The translations under genes and the position numbers were made by a program. A DNA stretch of 60,720 bases from Thermoleophilia bacterium (GTDB lineage: Bacteria; Actinomycetota; Thermoleophilia; Miltoncostaeales; Miltoncostaeaceae). The stretch covers positions 1 through 60,720 of the forward strand of contig JADGPG010000020.1 of NCBI GenBank assembly GCA_017882545.1, written 5' to 3'. Below are positions 47,659-56,383 of the stretch, in pieces (positions within the stretch are counted from its first letter, which is position 1; each line of letters begins with the position of its first letter). The notes under the pieces are model-generated. The model was not told the origin of the DNA, did not search any database, and saw only the letters and a list, made by a program, of their open reading frames with translations.

Positions 47659-49196
47659 AGATCCGCCGAGCGCTGGTCTCCGTATCCGACAAGACCGGCC
47701 TGGATGCGCTGGTGCGGGGTCTGACCGACCTCGGTGTCGAGATCCTCTCGACCGGGGGAACCGCGACGGCGATCGAGGGCCTCGGCGTCCCGGTGACGCG
47801 CGTCGAAGCGGTGACGGGCCAACCGGAGATCCTTGGGGGCCGCGTCAAGACGTTGCACCCCAAGATCCACGGGGGCATCCTCGCCCGCGAAGACCTTCCC
47901 GAGGACCAAGCCGACATGGCCGCTTCGGGCATCGAGGGCATCGACCTGGTCTGCGTCAACCTGTACCCGTTCGAGGCATATCTCGCCAAGCGCGGGATCA
48001 GCGACGACGAGCTGGTCGAGCAGATCGACATCGGCGGGCCGGCGATGGTGCGAGCATCGGCCAAGAACCACCAGCGCGTCACCATCCTGACCGCGCCGGA
48101 CCAGTACGAGTCCGTGCTCGCCGAACTCACGGCCTCGGGCGGCGAGGTCTCGGCGGCGACCCGGCGGCACCTCGCCGGGCGGGCATTCGAATTGACCGCC
48201 GCCTACGACGCGGCGATCGCCAGCTGGCTGACCGACGCCGACACGGAGTTTCCCGCCCAGATCGTCATGGCGTTCCGGCGCGAGTTCGACGTGAGCTATG
48301 GCGAGAACCCGCATCAGCGCGGCGCCTACTACATCCAGCGCGGCGCCCGCTCCCACCTGCTCTCACGCGTGGAGAAGTTGCACGGCAAGGACCTCTCGTT
48401 CAACAACCTCCTCGACCTCGAGGGTGGCCGGAACCTGCTCGCCGAGTTCGAGCTGCCGGCCTGCGTGATCATCAAGCACAACAATCCGTGCGGGGTCGCC
48501 GTCGGTCAGGACGTCCTGCAGGCCTACATCGCCGCACGCGACTGCGATCCGGTGTCGGCCTACGGCGGGGTCATCGTGGTCAACCGCCAGGTTGACCCCG
48601 AGCTCGCCGAGCTGCTGGCGTCGACGTTCATCGAGGTCCTGCTCGCTCCGGGGTACGACCCGGCAGCGCTCGTGGCGCTGACCCGCAAGCCGAACACCCG
48701 CATCATGCGCAACGACGAACGGCGGCGGAACAACCCCGGCGAGCTCGACCTTCGCCGGGTCGCCGGCGGCCTGCTCGTGCAGGACCGGGACACCGAGTCC
48801 GAGGAGCGGGACGCGATGCACGTGGTGACCGCGCGCCACCCCTCCGAAGGCGAGTGGGGCGACCTCCTGTTCGCATGGCGCGTCGCGAAGCACGTCAAGT
48901 CCAACGCGATCATCCTGGCACGCGACCTCGTCACGGTCGGCATCGGTGCCGGGCAGATGAGCCGGGTCGACTCCGTGCGCCTGTCGATCCAGAAGGCCAC
49001 CGTCCCGATCCCGGGCGCCGTGCTCGCGAGTGACGCGTTCTTCCCGTTCGCCGACGGCCCCGAGGCTGCCGTCGCTGCCGGGGTCAAGGCGATTATCCAG
49101 CCGGGCGGATCGATCCGCGACGAGGAGGTCATCGCCGGCGCCGACCGGGCGGGACTGTCGATGGTGTTCACCGGGCGGCGCCACTTCCGCCACTAG
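47655..49196 (+). CDS. purH: Bifunctional AICAR transformylase / IMP cyclohydrolase
   Basis: Last two steps to IMP. N-terminal cyclohydrolase (ALVSVSDKTGLDALV, ILSTGGTATAI, GGRVKTLHPKIHGGIL) and C-terminal transformylase (YGENPHQRGAYY, KHNNPCGVAVG, SNAIILARD, FFPFADG). 513 residues. GTG at 47655 overlaps the purN stop, with GAGGAGGGG well placed. Closes the purine unit. Confidence 0.96.
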   Translation: MKIRRALVSVSDKTGLDALVRGLTDLGVEILSTGGTATAIEGLGVPVTRVEAVTGQPEILGGRVKTLHPKIHGGILAREDLPEDQADMAASGIEGIDLVCVNLYPFEAYLAKRGISDDELVEQIDIGGPAMVRASAKNHQRVTILTAPDQYESVLAELTASGGEVSAATRRHLAGRAFELTAAYDAAIASWLTDADTEFPAQIVMAFRREFDVSYGENPHQRGAYYIQRGARSHLLSRVEKLHGKDLSFNNLLDLEGGRNLLAEFELPACVIIKHNNPCGVAVGQDVLQAYIAARDCDPVSAYGGVIVVNRQVDPELAELLASTFIEVLLAPGYDPAALVALTRKPNTRIMRNDERRRNNPGELDLRRVAGGLLVQDRDTESEERDAMHVVTARHPSEGEWGDLLFAWRVAKHVKSNAIILARDLVTVGIGAGQMSRVDSVRLSIQKATVPIPGAVLASDAFFPFADGPEAAVAAGVKAIIQPGGSIRDEEVIAGADRAGLSMVFTGRRHFRH

Positions 49197-49207
49197 CGAT
49201 CCCCGCG

Positions 49208-49231
49208 GCGGGCGGTATCCCACCCGCCCGC
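49208..49231 (+). terminator. Weak candidate terminator after purH
   Basis: GCGGGCGG (49208-49215) and CCGCCCGC (49224-49231) form an 8-base GC stem with an 8-base loop, 12 bases after the purH stop. No T-run. Confidence 0.4.
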
Positions 49232-49286
49232 AACCCCGAAGCCGGGGCGGTGCCAGGCCGCCGGGGGCGCCCCTGGGCGTGTGGGC

Positions 49287-49292
49287 TACCCT
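49287..49292 (+). promoter_or_regulatory. Candidate -10 element of the protease gene
   Basis: TACCCT six bases before the GTG at 49299; leaderless layout. Confidence 0.35.
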
Positions 49293-49298
49293 GGGGAC

Positions 49299-50501
49299 GT
49301 GTCCCGCCGCGTCCAGACCTGGCTGGCGATCGCGGTCGTGTGCATCACGCCGGCGACGGCGGCGGCCGCGATCCCGAACGCCCAGACCAACGACCCGCTG
49401 CAGCGCGCCGTGCTCCTGTCACTGGGATCGGTCTATCGGGTCGAGACGACCGTGTCGGTAACCGCCCTGCGGACCGGCACCGGTACGACCTACCCGCTCG
49501 GGCCGATCCATAATGTGACCGAGCTCGGGACGGCGTTCGCGGTCGCGCCCTCGGGCGTGCTGGTGACCGACGCGCATGTCGCGGCACCGTTCGGCGCGGC
49601 GCTCGCGGTCGCAGCGGCGCCCCTTGCGCTGGCGCGGGTGGGCAAATTCGGCGCCGAGCCGGCGTACGAGAAGTGGGTCAACGACAACAACGTCCTACCC
49701 GTCGGGGTCCGAGTGGTCGGTGTCCGCGTCTGGCGTGCACGCCTCGCGGCGACCGGGGCGACCGAACCGGTCGGCGCCCACGTCATCCCGGGCAGCGTCG
49801 AGACGCGCCTCGACATCGCGCTGCTGCAACTGTCGACCGGCAACGTGCCCGCACTCCTGCTCAACGAGGGCGAGACGGTCGGGACTCCAGCCGCCGCGAT
49901 CGGTTACGGGGTCGGAACGGCGACAACCCTCGGATTGCCGGAGACGCTGGTCCCGGGCGTCAAGATCGGCACCATCGGGCCGACGGGTGTCGCGAAGAAG
50001 GTGGCCCACGGCCAGCAGCTCACCCTCATCAGCGCGCCGATCTCCCGCGGCGACTCCGGGGCGCCGGTCATCGATGCCGAGGCGTCCGTGCACGGCGTCG
50101 TGCGCTTCAAGACGCCGACCGGCGGCGCGATGGAGCAGTCCCAGAACATCTTCGCCCTGCTCCAGCATCTGCACATCACGAACGCCAGCGGGACAACGTT
50201 CACGATGTTCGAACGCGGTATGGACAACTTGTGGTCCGGGCACTATGCGGCGGCGGCGGCGGCCTTCGCCGACGTCGCCCGGCTCGACCCGACCCATCCC
50301 TTGGCGACCACGCTCGAGCACCGGTCGGCGGTGCTCGCCCACGCCAAGCATCCGGCGTCCCACCCGCGATGGTGGCGCCCGCTGTTCATCGGCATCGCCG
50401 CGCTCGCCATCCTGGGGCTGCTGTTCGGAGTCCGGAGGTTGCGGGCGCTGCGCCAAGGCCGGCCCGGCGGCGGCCCCGACGGATTCCCCTCGACGCAGTA
50501 G
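49299..50501 (+). CDS. Secreted, membrane-anchored trypsin-like serine protease
   Basis: 400 residues. Signal peptide (~1-26, cleavage after an Ala run before IPNAQT), then a chymotrypsin-fold domain with the triad H93 (VTDAHVAAP), D172 (TRLDIALLQL) and S253 (SRGDSGAPVID). Beyond it is a helical segment around residue 305-345 (ARLDPTHPLATTLEHR, TPR-like) and a C-terminal transmembrane helix (~362-380) with a basic tail, so the protease domain faces outside. Relatives include HtrA-like and stress-signalling proteases; no PDZ domain is visible. The GTG at 49299 gives a normal signal peptide; GTG 49281 is the alternative. Confidence 0.85.
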   Translation: MSRRVQTWLAIAVVCITPATAAAAIPNAQTNDPLQRAVLLSLGSVYRVETTVSVTALRTGTGTTYPLGPIHNVTELGTAFAVAPSGVLVTDAHVAAPFGAALAVAAAPLALARVGKFGAEPAYEKWVNDNNVLPVGVRVVGVRVWRARLAATGATEPVGAHVIPGSVETRLDIALLQLSTGNVPALLLNEGETVGTPAAAIGYGVGTATTLGLPETLVPGVKIGTIGPTGVAKKVAHGQQLTLISAPISRGDSGAPVIDAEASVHGVVRFKTPTGGAMEQSQNIFALLQHLHITNASGTTFTMFERGMDNLWSGHYAAAAAAFADVARLDPTHPLATTLEHRSAVLAHAKHPASHPRWWRPLFIGIAALAILGLLFGVRRLRALRQGRPGGGPDGFPSTQ

Positions 50502-50634
50502 GTCCGTCCGCCGATTCGCCCCGTGATCGGGACTACGCTAGCCGTACCAGGTTCCACGCGTCATCGGAGACTGCGTTGACAACGGCTCGAGCTGGGCGCC
50601 AGAGCGCGCATCCGCCATCGGCACGGGGCTGTGC

Positions 50635-51270
50635 ATGACGACGCCGACGCGCATCCTGGTCGTCGACGACCACGCGCTTCTGCGCCGGGGGCTCGGACTG
50701 CTGTTCGCCGCCGAGCCCGATCTCGAGGTGGTCGCCGAAGCCGGAACGGTTGCGGAGGCGTGCGCGGCGGCGGCCGACGCGCAGCCGGACGTCGCGGTCC
50801 TGGACATCCACCTGCCCGACGGCAGCGGCATCGCCGCGATCCGGCCGCTTCACGCGAAGGCGCCCGGCATGGCGATCGTGATGCTCTCGATGTACGACGA
50901 CTTCGACCACGTCCGCCGGGCGTTCGCCGAGGGGGCCATCGGCTACGTGCTCAAGTCGTCGACCCAGGACGAGTTGACTGCCGCAATCCGTTCCGCGGTG
51001 CGCGGCGAGACCTATCGCGGCCCGGGAGTCCCCGATCCCGCGACCCCGAAGAGTCCTGAGACCCCGATGAGCACGTTGTCGCCGCGGGAGTTGGAAGTCC
51101 TGCGGCTGCTCGCGCTCGGCAACACCAACCACGAGATCGCCGACGCCCTCGTCGTCAGCGTGAAGACCATCGAGACCCACCGCGCCCACATCATGCGCAA
51201 GCTCAAGGCCGATTCGCGCGCCGCGCTCGTGCGCCAAGCGTTGGCCGCCGGGCTGCTCGGCCCCGACTGA
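50635..51270 (+). CDS. NarL/FixJ-family response regulator
   Basis: Receiver domain (LVVDDHALLRRGL, phosphoacceptor D57 in AVLDIHLPDG, Lys in VLKSST) joined to a LuxR-type helix-turn-helix (LSPRELEVLRLLALG, then VSVKTIETHRAHIMRKL). 211 residues. No histidine kinase gene is adjacent, so it is an orphan in this window. TACGCT at 50534-50539 may be its -10, giving a ~90-base leader. Convergent with the VKOR gene. Confidence 0.92.
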   Translation: MTTPTRILVVDDHALLRRGLGLLFAAEPDLEVVAEAGTVAEACAAAADAQPDVAVLDIHLPDGSGIAAIRPLHAKAPGMAIVMLSMYDDFDHVRRAFAEGAIGYVLKSSTQDELTAAIRSAVRGETYRGPGVPDPATPKSPETPMSTLSPRELEVLRLLALGNTNHEIADALVVSVKTIETHRAHIMRKLKADSRAALVRQALAAGLLGPD

Positions 51271-51278
51271 GCCGGTGC

Positions 51279-51728
51279 TCAGGCGTCGGGGTCGGGCATC
51301 GCCGCGTCGAGCCACAAGAGACGGATGACGCTTGCGACGAGCAGGAGCGTCACGACGACCGCGCTGGTGACGCAGTACTCACAGACGGCGTGGATCGAGA
51401 ACAGCTCGAGGTAGGTCAGATACCCGGAGAGCATCACGCCCAAAAGTGAAAGAAACAGCGATCCGAGCGCGGCGATCTGACGCGGCACGAGCGCGCAGAC
51501 GAGCATCCCGACGTAGGCGACGAGGCCCAAGATCGCCACGGGAACCCCGGCGACGGTCGCCCACTCGCTGCGTTGAACAGTCAGGCACCCGCCACCCAGG
51601 GCGCACACCGGCGCGTTGCCGTGATACCGCTCCCAGACCAGATACACGGTGACCCCGATGCCGACGAGTGCCAGGATCGCCGCGACGATCCTGGGCCAGA
51701 AGTCGCGTGCGCGACGGTCGAATCCCAC
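51279..51728 (-). CDS. VKOR-family disulfide-generating membrane protein
   Basis: Vitamin K epoxide reductase homologue that reoxidises DsbA-like proteins using quinone. About four membrane helices; loop Cys pair C42 and C48 (VCALGGGC), conserved S54 and the redox CEYC (C116, C119) near the last helix. 149 residues from GTG 51728. It follows the DsbA-like gene by 7 bases on the same strand, the natural enzyme-partner pair for oxidative folding outside the membrane. Confidence 0.9.
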   Translation of the reverse strand: MGFDRRARDFWPRIVAAILALVGIGVTVYLVWERYHGNAPVCALGGGCLTVQRSEWATVAGVPVAILGLVAYVGMLVCALVPRQIAALGSLFLSLLGVMLSGYLTYLELFSIHAVCEYCVTSAVVVTLLLVASVIRLLWLDAAMPDPDA

Positions 51729-51735
51729 CTGCGAC

Positions 51736-52452
51736 CTAGCCGCCCACCTGGGTGATCGCTGCCGCGATCTGCGCCTCGGGAACGTCGCCCTGGACCACCT
51801 GGGAGCCCTTGGCGCCCTTGATGATAAACGTCGGCGTGGCCTCCTGAACCCCGGCGGCACTCGTGTCGGCCTGGAACGCATTGGTGGTGTTGATGAACTC
51901 GGTGGCGACAGCCTGGCTGGCGCGGGCGGTGTTCCAGGTGCCGACGTCTGCGCCGACTGTCTTGGCGGCGTCGGTGAGCACGCCGTCCGTCAGCCAGGGG
52001 TCGACCTCGCTGCCCTGGTTTTGCTGGATCAGCTCGGAGAACTGCCACAGCTTGTTCTGCGGGGCGATACCGAACCCGGCCAGCGCCGCCGTCTCGGACT
52101 GGTTGCCCTGGATGATGTGGATCGGACGCAGCTCCATCTTGGCCTTGCCCGTGCGCACGTAGTCCTGGATCAGCGGCGGCACGAGGTTGCTCGACGCCGC
52201 GCCACACACCGGGCACTTGTAGTCCATGTACTCGACGATCGTCACCGGCGCAGTCGCCTTCCCCAGCACCTGGCCCTTCTGCGGAATGCCGGACAGCATC
52301 TTGCTGACCACCGGGTAGCCGGCCGTGAACTTCGCCGCATACTTCGAGTCCGTGGAGCTGCTGTTGCCGGCCTGCTGGATCGCGATGATCACGCCCGCGA
52401 TCACGACCGCGGCGATGATCACCCCGATGATGGTCCTCTTCTGCGACAACAC
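51736..52452 (-). CDS. Membrane-anchored DsbA-like thiol oxidoreductase
   Basis: Thioredoxin_4-type protein: N-terminal anchor helix (~8-26), short Ser/Lys linker, YMDYKCPVC active site (C80, C83), helical insertion, then cis-Pro in EATPTFIIKG. 238 residues. Start is GTG 52452 or TTG 52449; GGGAGG is two and five bases away respectively, so TTG may be the real one. Partner of the VKOR protein. Confidence 0.9.
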   Translation of the reverse strand: MLSQKRTIIGVIIAAVVIAGVIIAIQQAGNSSSTDSKYAAKFTAGYPVVSKMLSGIPQKGQVLGKATAPVTIVEYMDYKCPVCGAASSNLVPPLIQDYVRTGKAKMELRPIHIIQGNQSETAALAGFGIAPQNKLWQFSELIQQNQGSEVDPWLTDGVLTDAAKTVGADVGTWNTARASQAVATEFINTTNAFQADTSAAGVQEATPTFIIKGAKGSQVVQGDVPEAQIAAAITQVGG

Positions 52453-52658
52453 AGCCTCCCGGTGGTCTCAAGATGGCGCCGCTCATGCGTTTGGCGCCGG
52501 ACTGCGGCCCGCGTCCGCCAACACAATGACATTCCCGGCGGCGAAGGTGCCGGACGCTGGCGTCGGGCGACATCACCTCGACACCACAGCCGTGGGCGTT
52601 CGTCGGTGAGGGGATTCGGCGTCGGCCGGCCGCTCCCTCCGCCGCCCCCGCGCCCGTG

Positions 52659-54509
52659 TCAGCCCGCCGGCGTCGCCCGACCGCCGAGGTGCACCGCAAA
52701 GAACCGTTCGATTGCGGCAAACGCCTCCATGCGGTTCTCCGGCTTGATGAAGCCGTGCCCTTCGTCCTCCTTGCAGATGTAGTCGACCGGCACGCCGCGT
52801 GCGCGCAGGGCCGCGACGATCTGATCGCTTTCCTGCTTGGTCACGCGCGGATCGTTAGCGCCCTGGATGACCAGCAGCGGGGTCGTGATCCGATCGACGC
52901 GGCCGAGTGGTGACCGTCGCTCCATGTCGGCGAGGTCGTCCGGGTGGTCCGGGTCGCCGACGTAGCGGAACCACGTGCTCGCCAGCAGCGGGCGCCAGTA
53001 GGCCGGAAACGACCGGGTCAGCGTCACCAGGCTCGACGGGCCAACGTAACTCACGGCCGCCGCAAAGACATCCGGCGTGAACGTCACCCCGACCAACGCC
53101 GCGTACCCGCCGTACGAGCCACCGTAGATCCCGACCCGGTCCGGATCGGCGACCCCTTGGGCGACGGCCCAGTCGACTCCGTCGATCAGGTCGTCGTGCA
53201 TCTTGCCGGCGAACTCGCGCTCGGCGGCGTGCATGAAGTGTTTTCCGAATCCGGTCGAGCCGCGGTAATTGACCTGGAGCACGGCATACCCGCGGTTGGC
53301 CAGAAACTGGACCGTCGGGTCATACCCCCAGGCGTCCCGCGCCCACGGGCCGCCGTGCACGAACACGACCAGCGGCAAACCCGTCCCGGACGATCCGACC
53401 GGCAGCGTCAGGTAGCTGTGGAGGACGAGGCCGTCACGGGACACGATCGGGACCGGGGTCATCGGCGCGAGCGTGTCCGGATCGAGCCAGGGACGCGACC
53501 GGTAGAGCAAGTCCGCCGCCCCCGAGGTGCGGTCGAACAGGAACGTTGCCCCCGGATCCCGGTCGTCGTCGAAGCTGACGATCCACGCCTGCTCCTCGGC
53601 ATCCTCCCCGCCGATCCCCGGGTCCCCGTGGTGCAACGCACGCACGGCCTCCCAGTCGGCCGCGAAGCGCGGATCGAACGCATGGACGACGAGACGGTCG
53701 CGCAGGTATGCCGCACCGAGAAGTTCGCCGGTGCGGTCGGAGACGATCGGGCCCGACAGGTCGGCGGCGGCGTCGGCGTCGATGACGCGCTCCGTGCCGG
53801 TCTCCAGGTCCAGCTCCACCAGCCGCATGAGATCGGCGCCGCGAGCGCTGCCGACCCACAGGGCGGATCCGGTCGGGGTGAACCCGACGACGTAGCCCCC
53901 GTCCTCATTGGCGTACTCCGCGATTTGGCGAAAGGGTCCGTTGGCGTCCTCGCGGACGAGAACGGCGAAGTCCCCTCCCGGCGTCTGGGCCCGCGCGGCC
54001 CGGATCATCCCCTGCCGGTCCGCAGTCCATCCGATCACATTGCCCGGATTCTCGGCCACCAGGACAAGGCGACCCGAGGCGAGGTTGAGCGCATAGACGT
54101 CGAACAGCGACGGGTTGCGGCGGTTCAACGACACCAGAACCTGTCGGGGCGTCGCTCGGGGCGCCGCGACGATGCCGGCGCGGACGCCCTGAAACGGGGT
54201 CAGATCGCGAACGCGATCCGGGTGCCCCGGATCGACCGCGTAGACGTGGTAGTTCTCATCGCCACCGGTGTCCTGGACAAAGAGGATGTAACGCCCGTCC
54301 CGGGACCAAAAGTAGCTGCGCACGCCGCGATCGCGATCGTTGGTCACTGGCGTTTCGGGCCCGCCGGTGCGGGGCCGCACCCAGACGTTGAGCACCCCGT
54401 CGCGTGGCGCGAGGTAGGAAATCGTCCGACCGTCCGGGGACAGACGCGCGCCGGCCCGCTCGGGATTGTCGAAGAAATGCTCGAGCGGAAGCAGGGGTGC
54501 GGTGCTCAT
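52659..54509 (-). CDS. S9 family prolyl oligopeptidase
   Basis: 616-residue cytoplasmic-type peptidase: N-terminal beta-propeller (~1-335, repeated DG and WS blades such as [13 protein letters not shown] and [13 protein letters not shown]), then alpha/beta-hydrolase domain with [13 protein letters not shown] (Ser ~465), Asp in IQGANDPRV (~553) and His in DEGHGFIKP (~586). No signal peptide. Likely acyl-aminoacyl- or dipeptidyl-peptidase-like. Candidate -10 TAGCAT nine bases from the ATG. Confidence 0.92.
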   Translation of the reverse strand: MSTAPLLPLEHFFDNPERAGARLSPDGRTISYLAPRDGVLNVWVRPRTGGPETPVTNDRDRGVRSYFWSRDGRYILFVQDTGGDENYHVYAVDPGHPDRVRDLTPFQGVRAGIVAAPRATPRQVLVSLNRRNPSLFDVYALNLASGRLVLVAENPGNVIGWTADRQGMIRAARAQTPGGDFAVLVREDANGPFRQIAEYANEDGGYVVGFTPTGSALWVGSARGADLMRLVELDLETGTERVIDADAAADLSGPIVSDRTGELLGAAYLRDRLVVHAFDPRFAADWEAVRALHHGDPGIGGEDAEEQAWIVSFDDDRDPGATFLFDRTSGAADLLYRSRPWLDPDTLAPMTPVPIVSRDGLVLHSYLTLPVGSSGTGLPLVVFVHGGPWARDAWGYDPTVQFLANRGYAVLQVNYRGSTGFGKHFMHAAEREFAGKMHDDLIDGVDWAVAQGVADPDRVGIYGGSYGGYAALVGVTFTPDVFAAAVSYVGPSSLVTLTRSFPAYWRPLLASTWFRYVGDPDHPDDLADMERRSPLGRVDRITTPLLVIQGANDPRVTKQESDQIVAALRARGVPVDYICKEDEGHGFIKPENRMEAFAAIERFFAVHLGGRATPAG

Positions 54510-54518
54510 CGACGGATA

Positions 54519-54524
54519 ATGCTA
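54519..54524 (-). promoter_or_regulatory. Candidate -10 element of the S9 peptidase gene (leaderless)
   Basis: TAGCAT on the minus strand, nine bases from the ATG. Confidence 0.4.
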
Positions 54525-54616
54525 GTGATCGCCTCCCGCTGGGGCCGGCGGATCCGCGATACCGTGACACTGCACCGGCCGGACACCCGGCGATGGCACA
54601 GATGCGCCCGAGAAAG

Positions 54617-54646
54617 TTGACTCTTCAAGGTCTGGGTCCGTAGATT
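54617..54646 (+). promoter_or_regulatory. Sigma-70-type promoter of the fab operon
   Basis: TTGACT (-35, 54617-54622), 18-base spacer, TAGATT (-10, 54641-54646), 44 bases before the fabD start. This is the best two-element promoter in the window. Confidence 0.65.
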
Positions 54647-54690
54647 ACGGGATCGCCGTTGCGGGCCCGTACCGGGCTCCAGCGCAAGGA

Positions 54691-55680
54691 GTGGATGCGG
54701 GAGTGGGAGCGACGACCTCATCGAACGGCAAGATCGCGCTGATGTTCCCAGGGCAGGGTTCACAGCAGGTCGGGATGGGTGCCGGATTGCACCGCGAGTA
54801 CGCGGTTGCGCGGGCGACGTTTGAGGAGGCCAACGACGTTCTCGGCTATGACTTGTCGCGCCTGTGTTTCGAGGGCCCCCACGACCAGCTGATGCGCACC
54901 GACTTTTGCCAGCCGGCCGTCCTGACGACCTCTGTCGCTGCCTGGCGGGTCGCCCGCGAGGTCGGCCTCGAGGCCGACCTCGCCATGGGCCATTCGCTCG
55001 GGGAATACGCGGCCCTGGTCGCGTCCGAGACCATTGGCTTCGACGCGGCGCTACACCTGGTGGTCGAGCGCGGCTTGGCGACCGAAGAGGTGGCCTCCCG
55101 GGTCCCGGGTCAGATGGCGGCGCTGCTCGGCGCCACCGACGAGGAGGCCGAGGCGATGTGCCTCGAGGCCGGCGACGTATGGCCCGCAAACTACAACTGC
55201 CCGGGTCAAATCGTCGCATCCGGCCGTCGCCGCGGAATCGACCGGCTCGTAGAGATCGCTCGAAGTCGCGGCTTCAAGACCCGCATCCTCGATATCGAAG
55301 GCGCCTTTCACTCGTCGATGATGGCACCGGCCGCCGACCGGCTGCGGGTGGCGCTCGCCGGTGTCCGGTTCTCGACGCCGTCGATGCCCTTCCTGTCTGC
55401 GACGACCACCGCGATCGAGGCCCGCGCAGAGCGCGTCCGGGGTCTGCTGGCCCAGCAGCTCACCGCGCCGGTCAAGTTCACCCAGTCGGTCCGCACCGCC
55501 CTGGACCTCGGCGTGGACCAGTTCGTGGAATGCGGACCGCGGAGCGTCCTCGTCGGATTGGTCCGCCGAATCCGATCCGACGTCGAGGTGCTCCACGTCG
55601 GATCGCCCGACGATCTTCCCGCCATCGTGGCGCTTGCCAAATCGCGAGCCGATGCCCGTCGCCCTGGTGACCGGCGCTAG
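54691..55680 (+). CDS. fabD: Malonyl-CoA:ACP transacylase
   Basis: Loads malonyl units onto ACP for fatty-acid synthesis. LMFPGQGSQQVGMG at the N-terminus, nucleophile in GHSLGEYAAL (S102), His in GAFHSSMMAPA (~H207), and a late ECGPRSVLVGLV. 329 residues. GTG 54691 follows AAGGA too closely; GTG 54703 has AAGGAG ten bases upstream and may be the true start. First gene of the operon; its end overlaps fabG by 29 bases. Confidence 0.93.
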   Translation: MDAGVGATTSSNGKIALMFPGQGSQQVGMGAGLHREYAVARATFEEANDVLGYDLSRLCFEGPHDQLMRTDFCQPAVLTTSVAAWRVAREVGLEADLAMGHSLGEYAALVASETIGFDAALHLVVERGLATEEVASRVPGQMAALLGATDEEAEAMCLEAGDVWPANYNCPGQIVASGRRRGIDRLVEIARSRGFKTRILDIEGAFHSSMMAPAADRLRVALAGVRFSTPSMPFLSATTTAIEARAERVRGLLAQQLTAPVKFTQSVRTALDLGVDQFVECGPRSVLVGLVRRIRSDVEVLHVGSPDDLPAIVALAKSRADARRPGDRR

Positions 55681-56383
55681 CCGGGGAATCGGCGCCGCCT
55701 GCGCACAGCGACTCGCCGCCGACGGATGGGAGCTTGCGCTGACGTATGCGACCGACCGTGACGCCTGCGAACAGACCGCCGCGACCGTCCGCGCCGCGGG
55801 CGTCCGCGCGCTGGCGCTGCAGCTCGATACCAGGGATCCGCTCGCCGTCGATGCGGTCGTCGACCGGATCGAGCAGGAACTCGGACCACTCGATGCCGTG
55901 GTCGTGAACGCCGGGACCACGCGGGACGGGCTCGCGATCCGGATGAGCACCGAGGACTGGCAGGCGCCGATCCAGGTCAACCTTGAGGGCACCGCCAACA
56001 CGATCCGCTCCAGTGCGGTCCGGATGCAGGCGCGTGGTGCGGGAAGCATCATCGCGGTGACCTCCATCGTGGGCGAGCACGGAAACGCCGGGCAGACCAA
56101 CTACGCCGCCTCAAAAGCCGGGATCATGGGCATGGTGCGATCGCTGGCCAAGGAACTCGGCCCGGACGGCATCCGCGTGAACGCGGTCGCCCCGGGGTTC
56201 ATCCGCACGCGCCTGACCGACGTCCTTCCCGAGGACCATGTCGCCGGTCTCCTGTCGGCGACGGCGCTGGGTCGCCTCGGCGAACCGGACGACGTTGCCG
56301 GTCCGGTCGCGTTCCTGGCCTCACCCGCGTCGCGTTTCATCACCGGCGTGCTGGTGAGTGTGGACGGCGGCCTGTCACTGTGA
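55652..56383 (+). CDS. fabG: 3-oxoacyl-ACP reductase
   Basis: SDR that reduces 3-oxoacyl-ACP with NADPH. ALVTGASRGIGAAC (4-17), VNAGTTRDGL, active-site Tyr and Lys in NYAASKAG (Y151, K155), RVNAVAPGFI and C-terminal VDGGLSL. 243 residues, standard FabG. ATG lies inside the fabD end; overlaps the next gene by 4 bases. The Asn-Ala-Gly-Thr-Thr-Arg-Asp segment is diagnostic of FabG. Confidence 0.92.
   Translation: MPVALVTGASRGIGAACAQRLAADGWELALTYATDRDACEQTAATVRAAGVRALALQLDTRDPLAVDAVVDRIEQELGPLDAVVVNAGTTRDGLAIRMSTEDWQAPIQVNLEGTANTIRSSAVRMQARGAGSIIAVTSIVGEHGNAGQTNYAASKAGIMGMVRSLAKELGPDGIRVNAVAPGFIRTRLTDVLPEDHVAGLLSATALGRLGEPDDVAGPVAFLASPASRFITGVLVSVDGGLSL

Noticed and set aside
52453-52658. 206-base gap between the S9 peptidase and DsbA genes
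   Set aside because: Searched for a small gene or RNA; found no credible start with ribosome site, hairpin or repeat.
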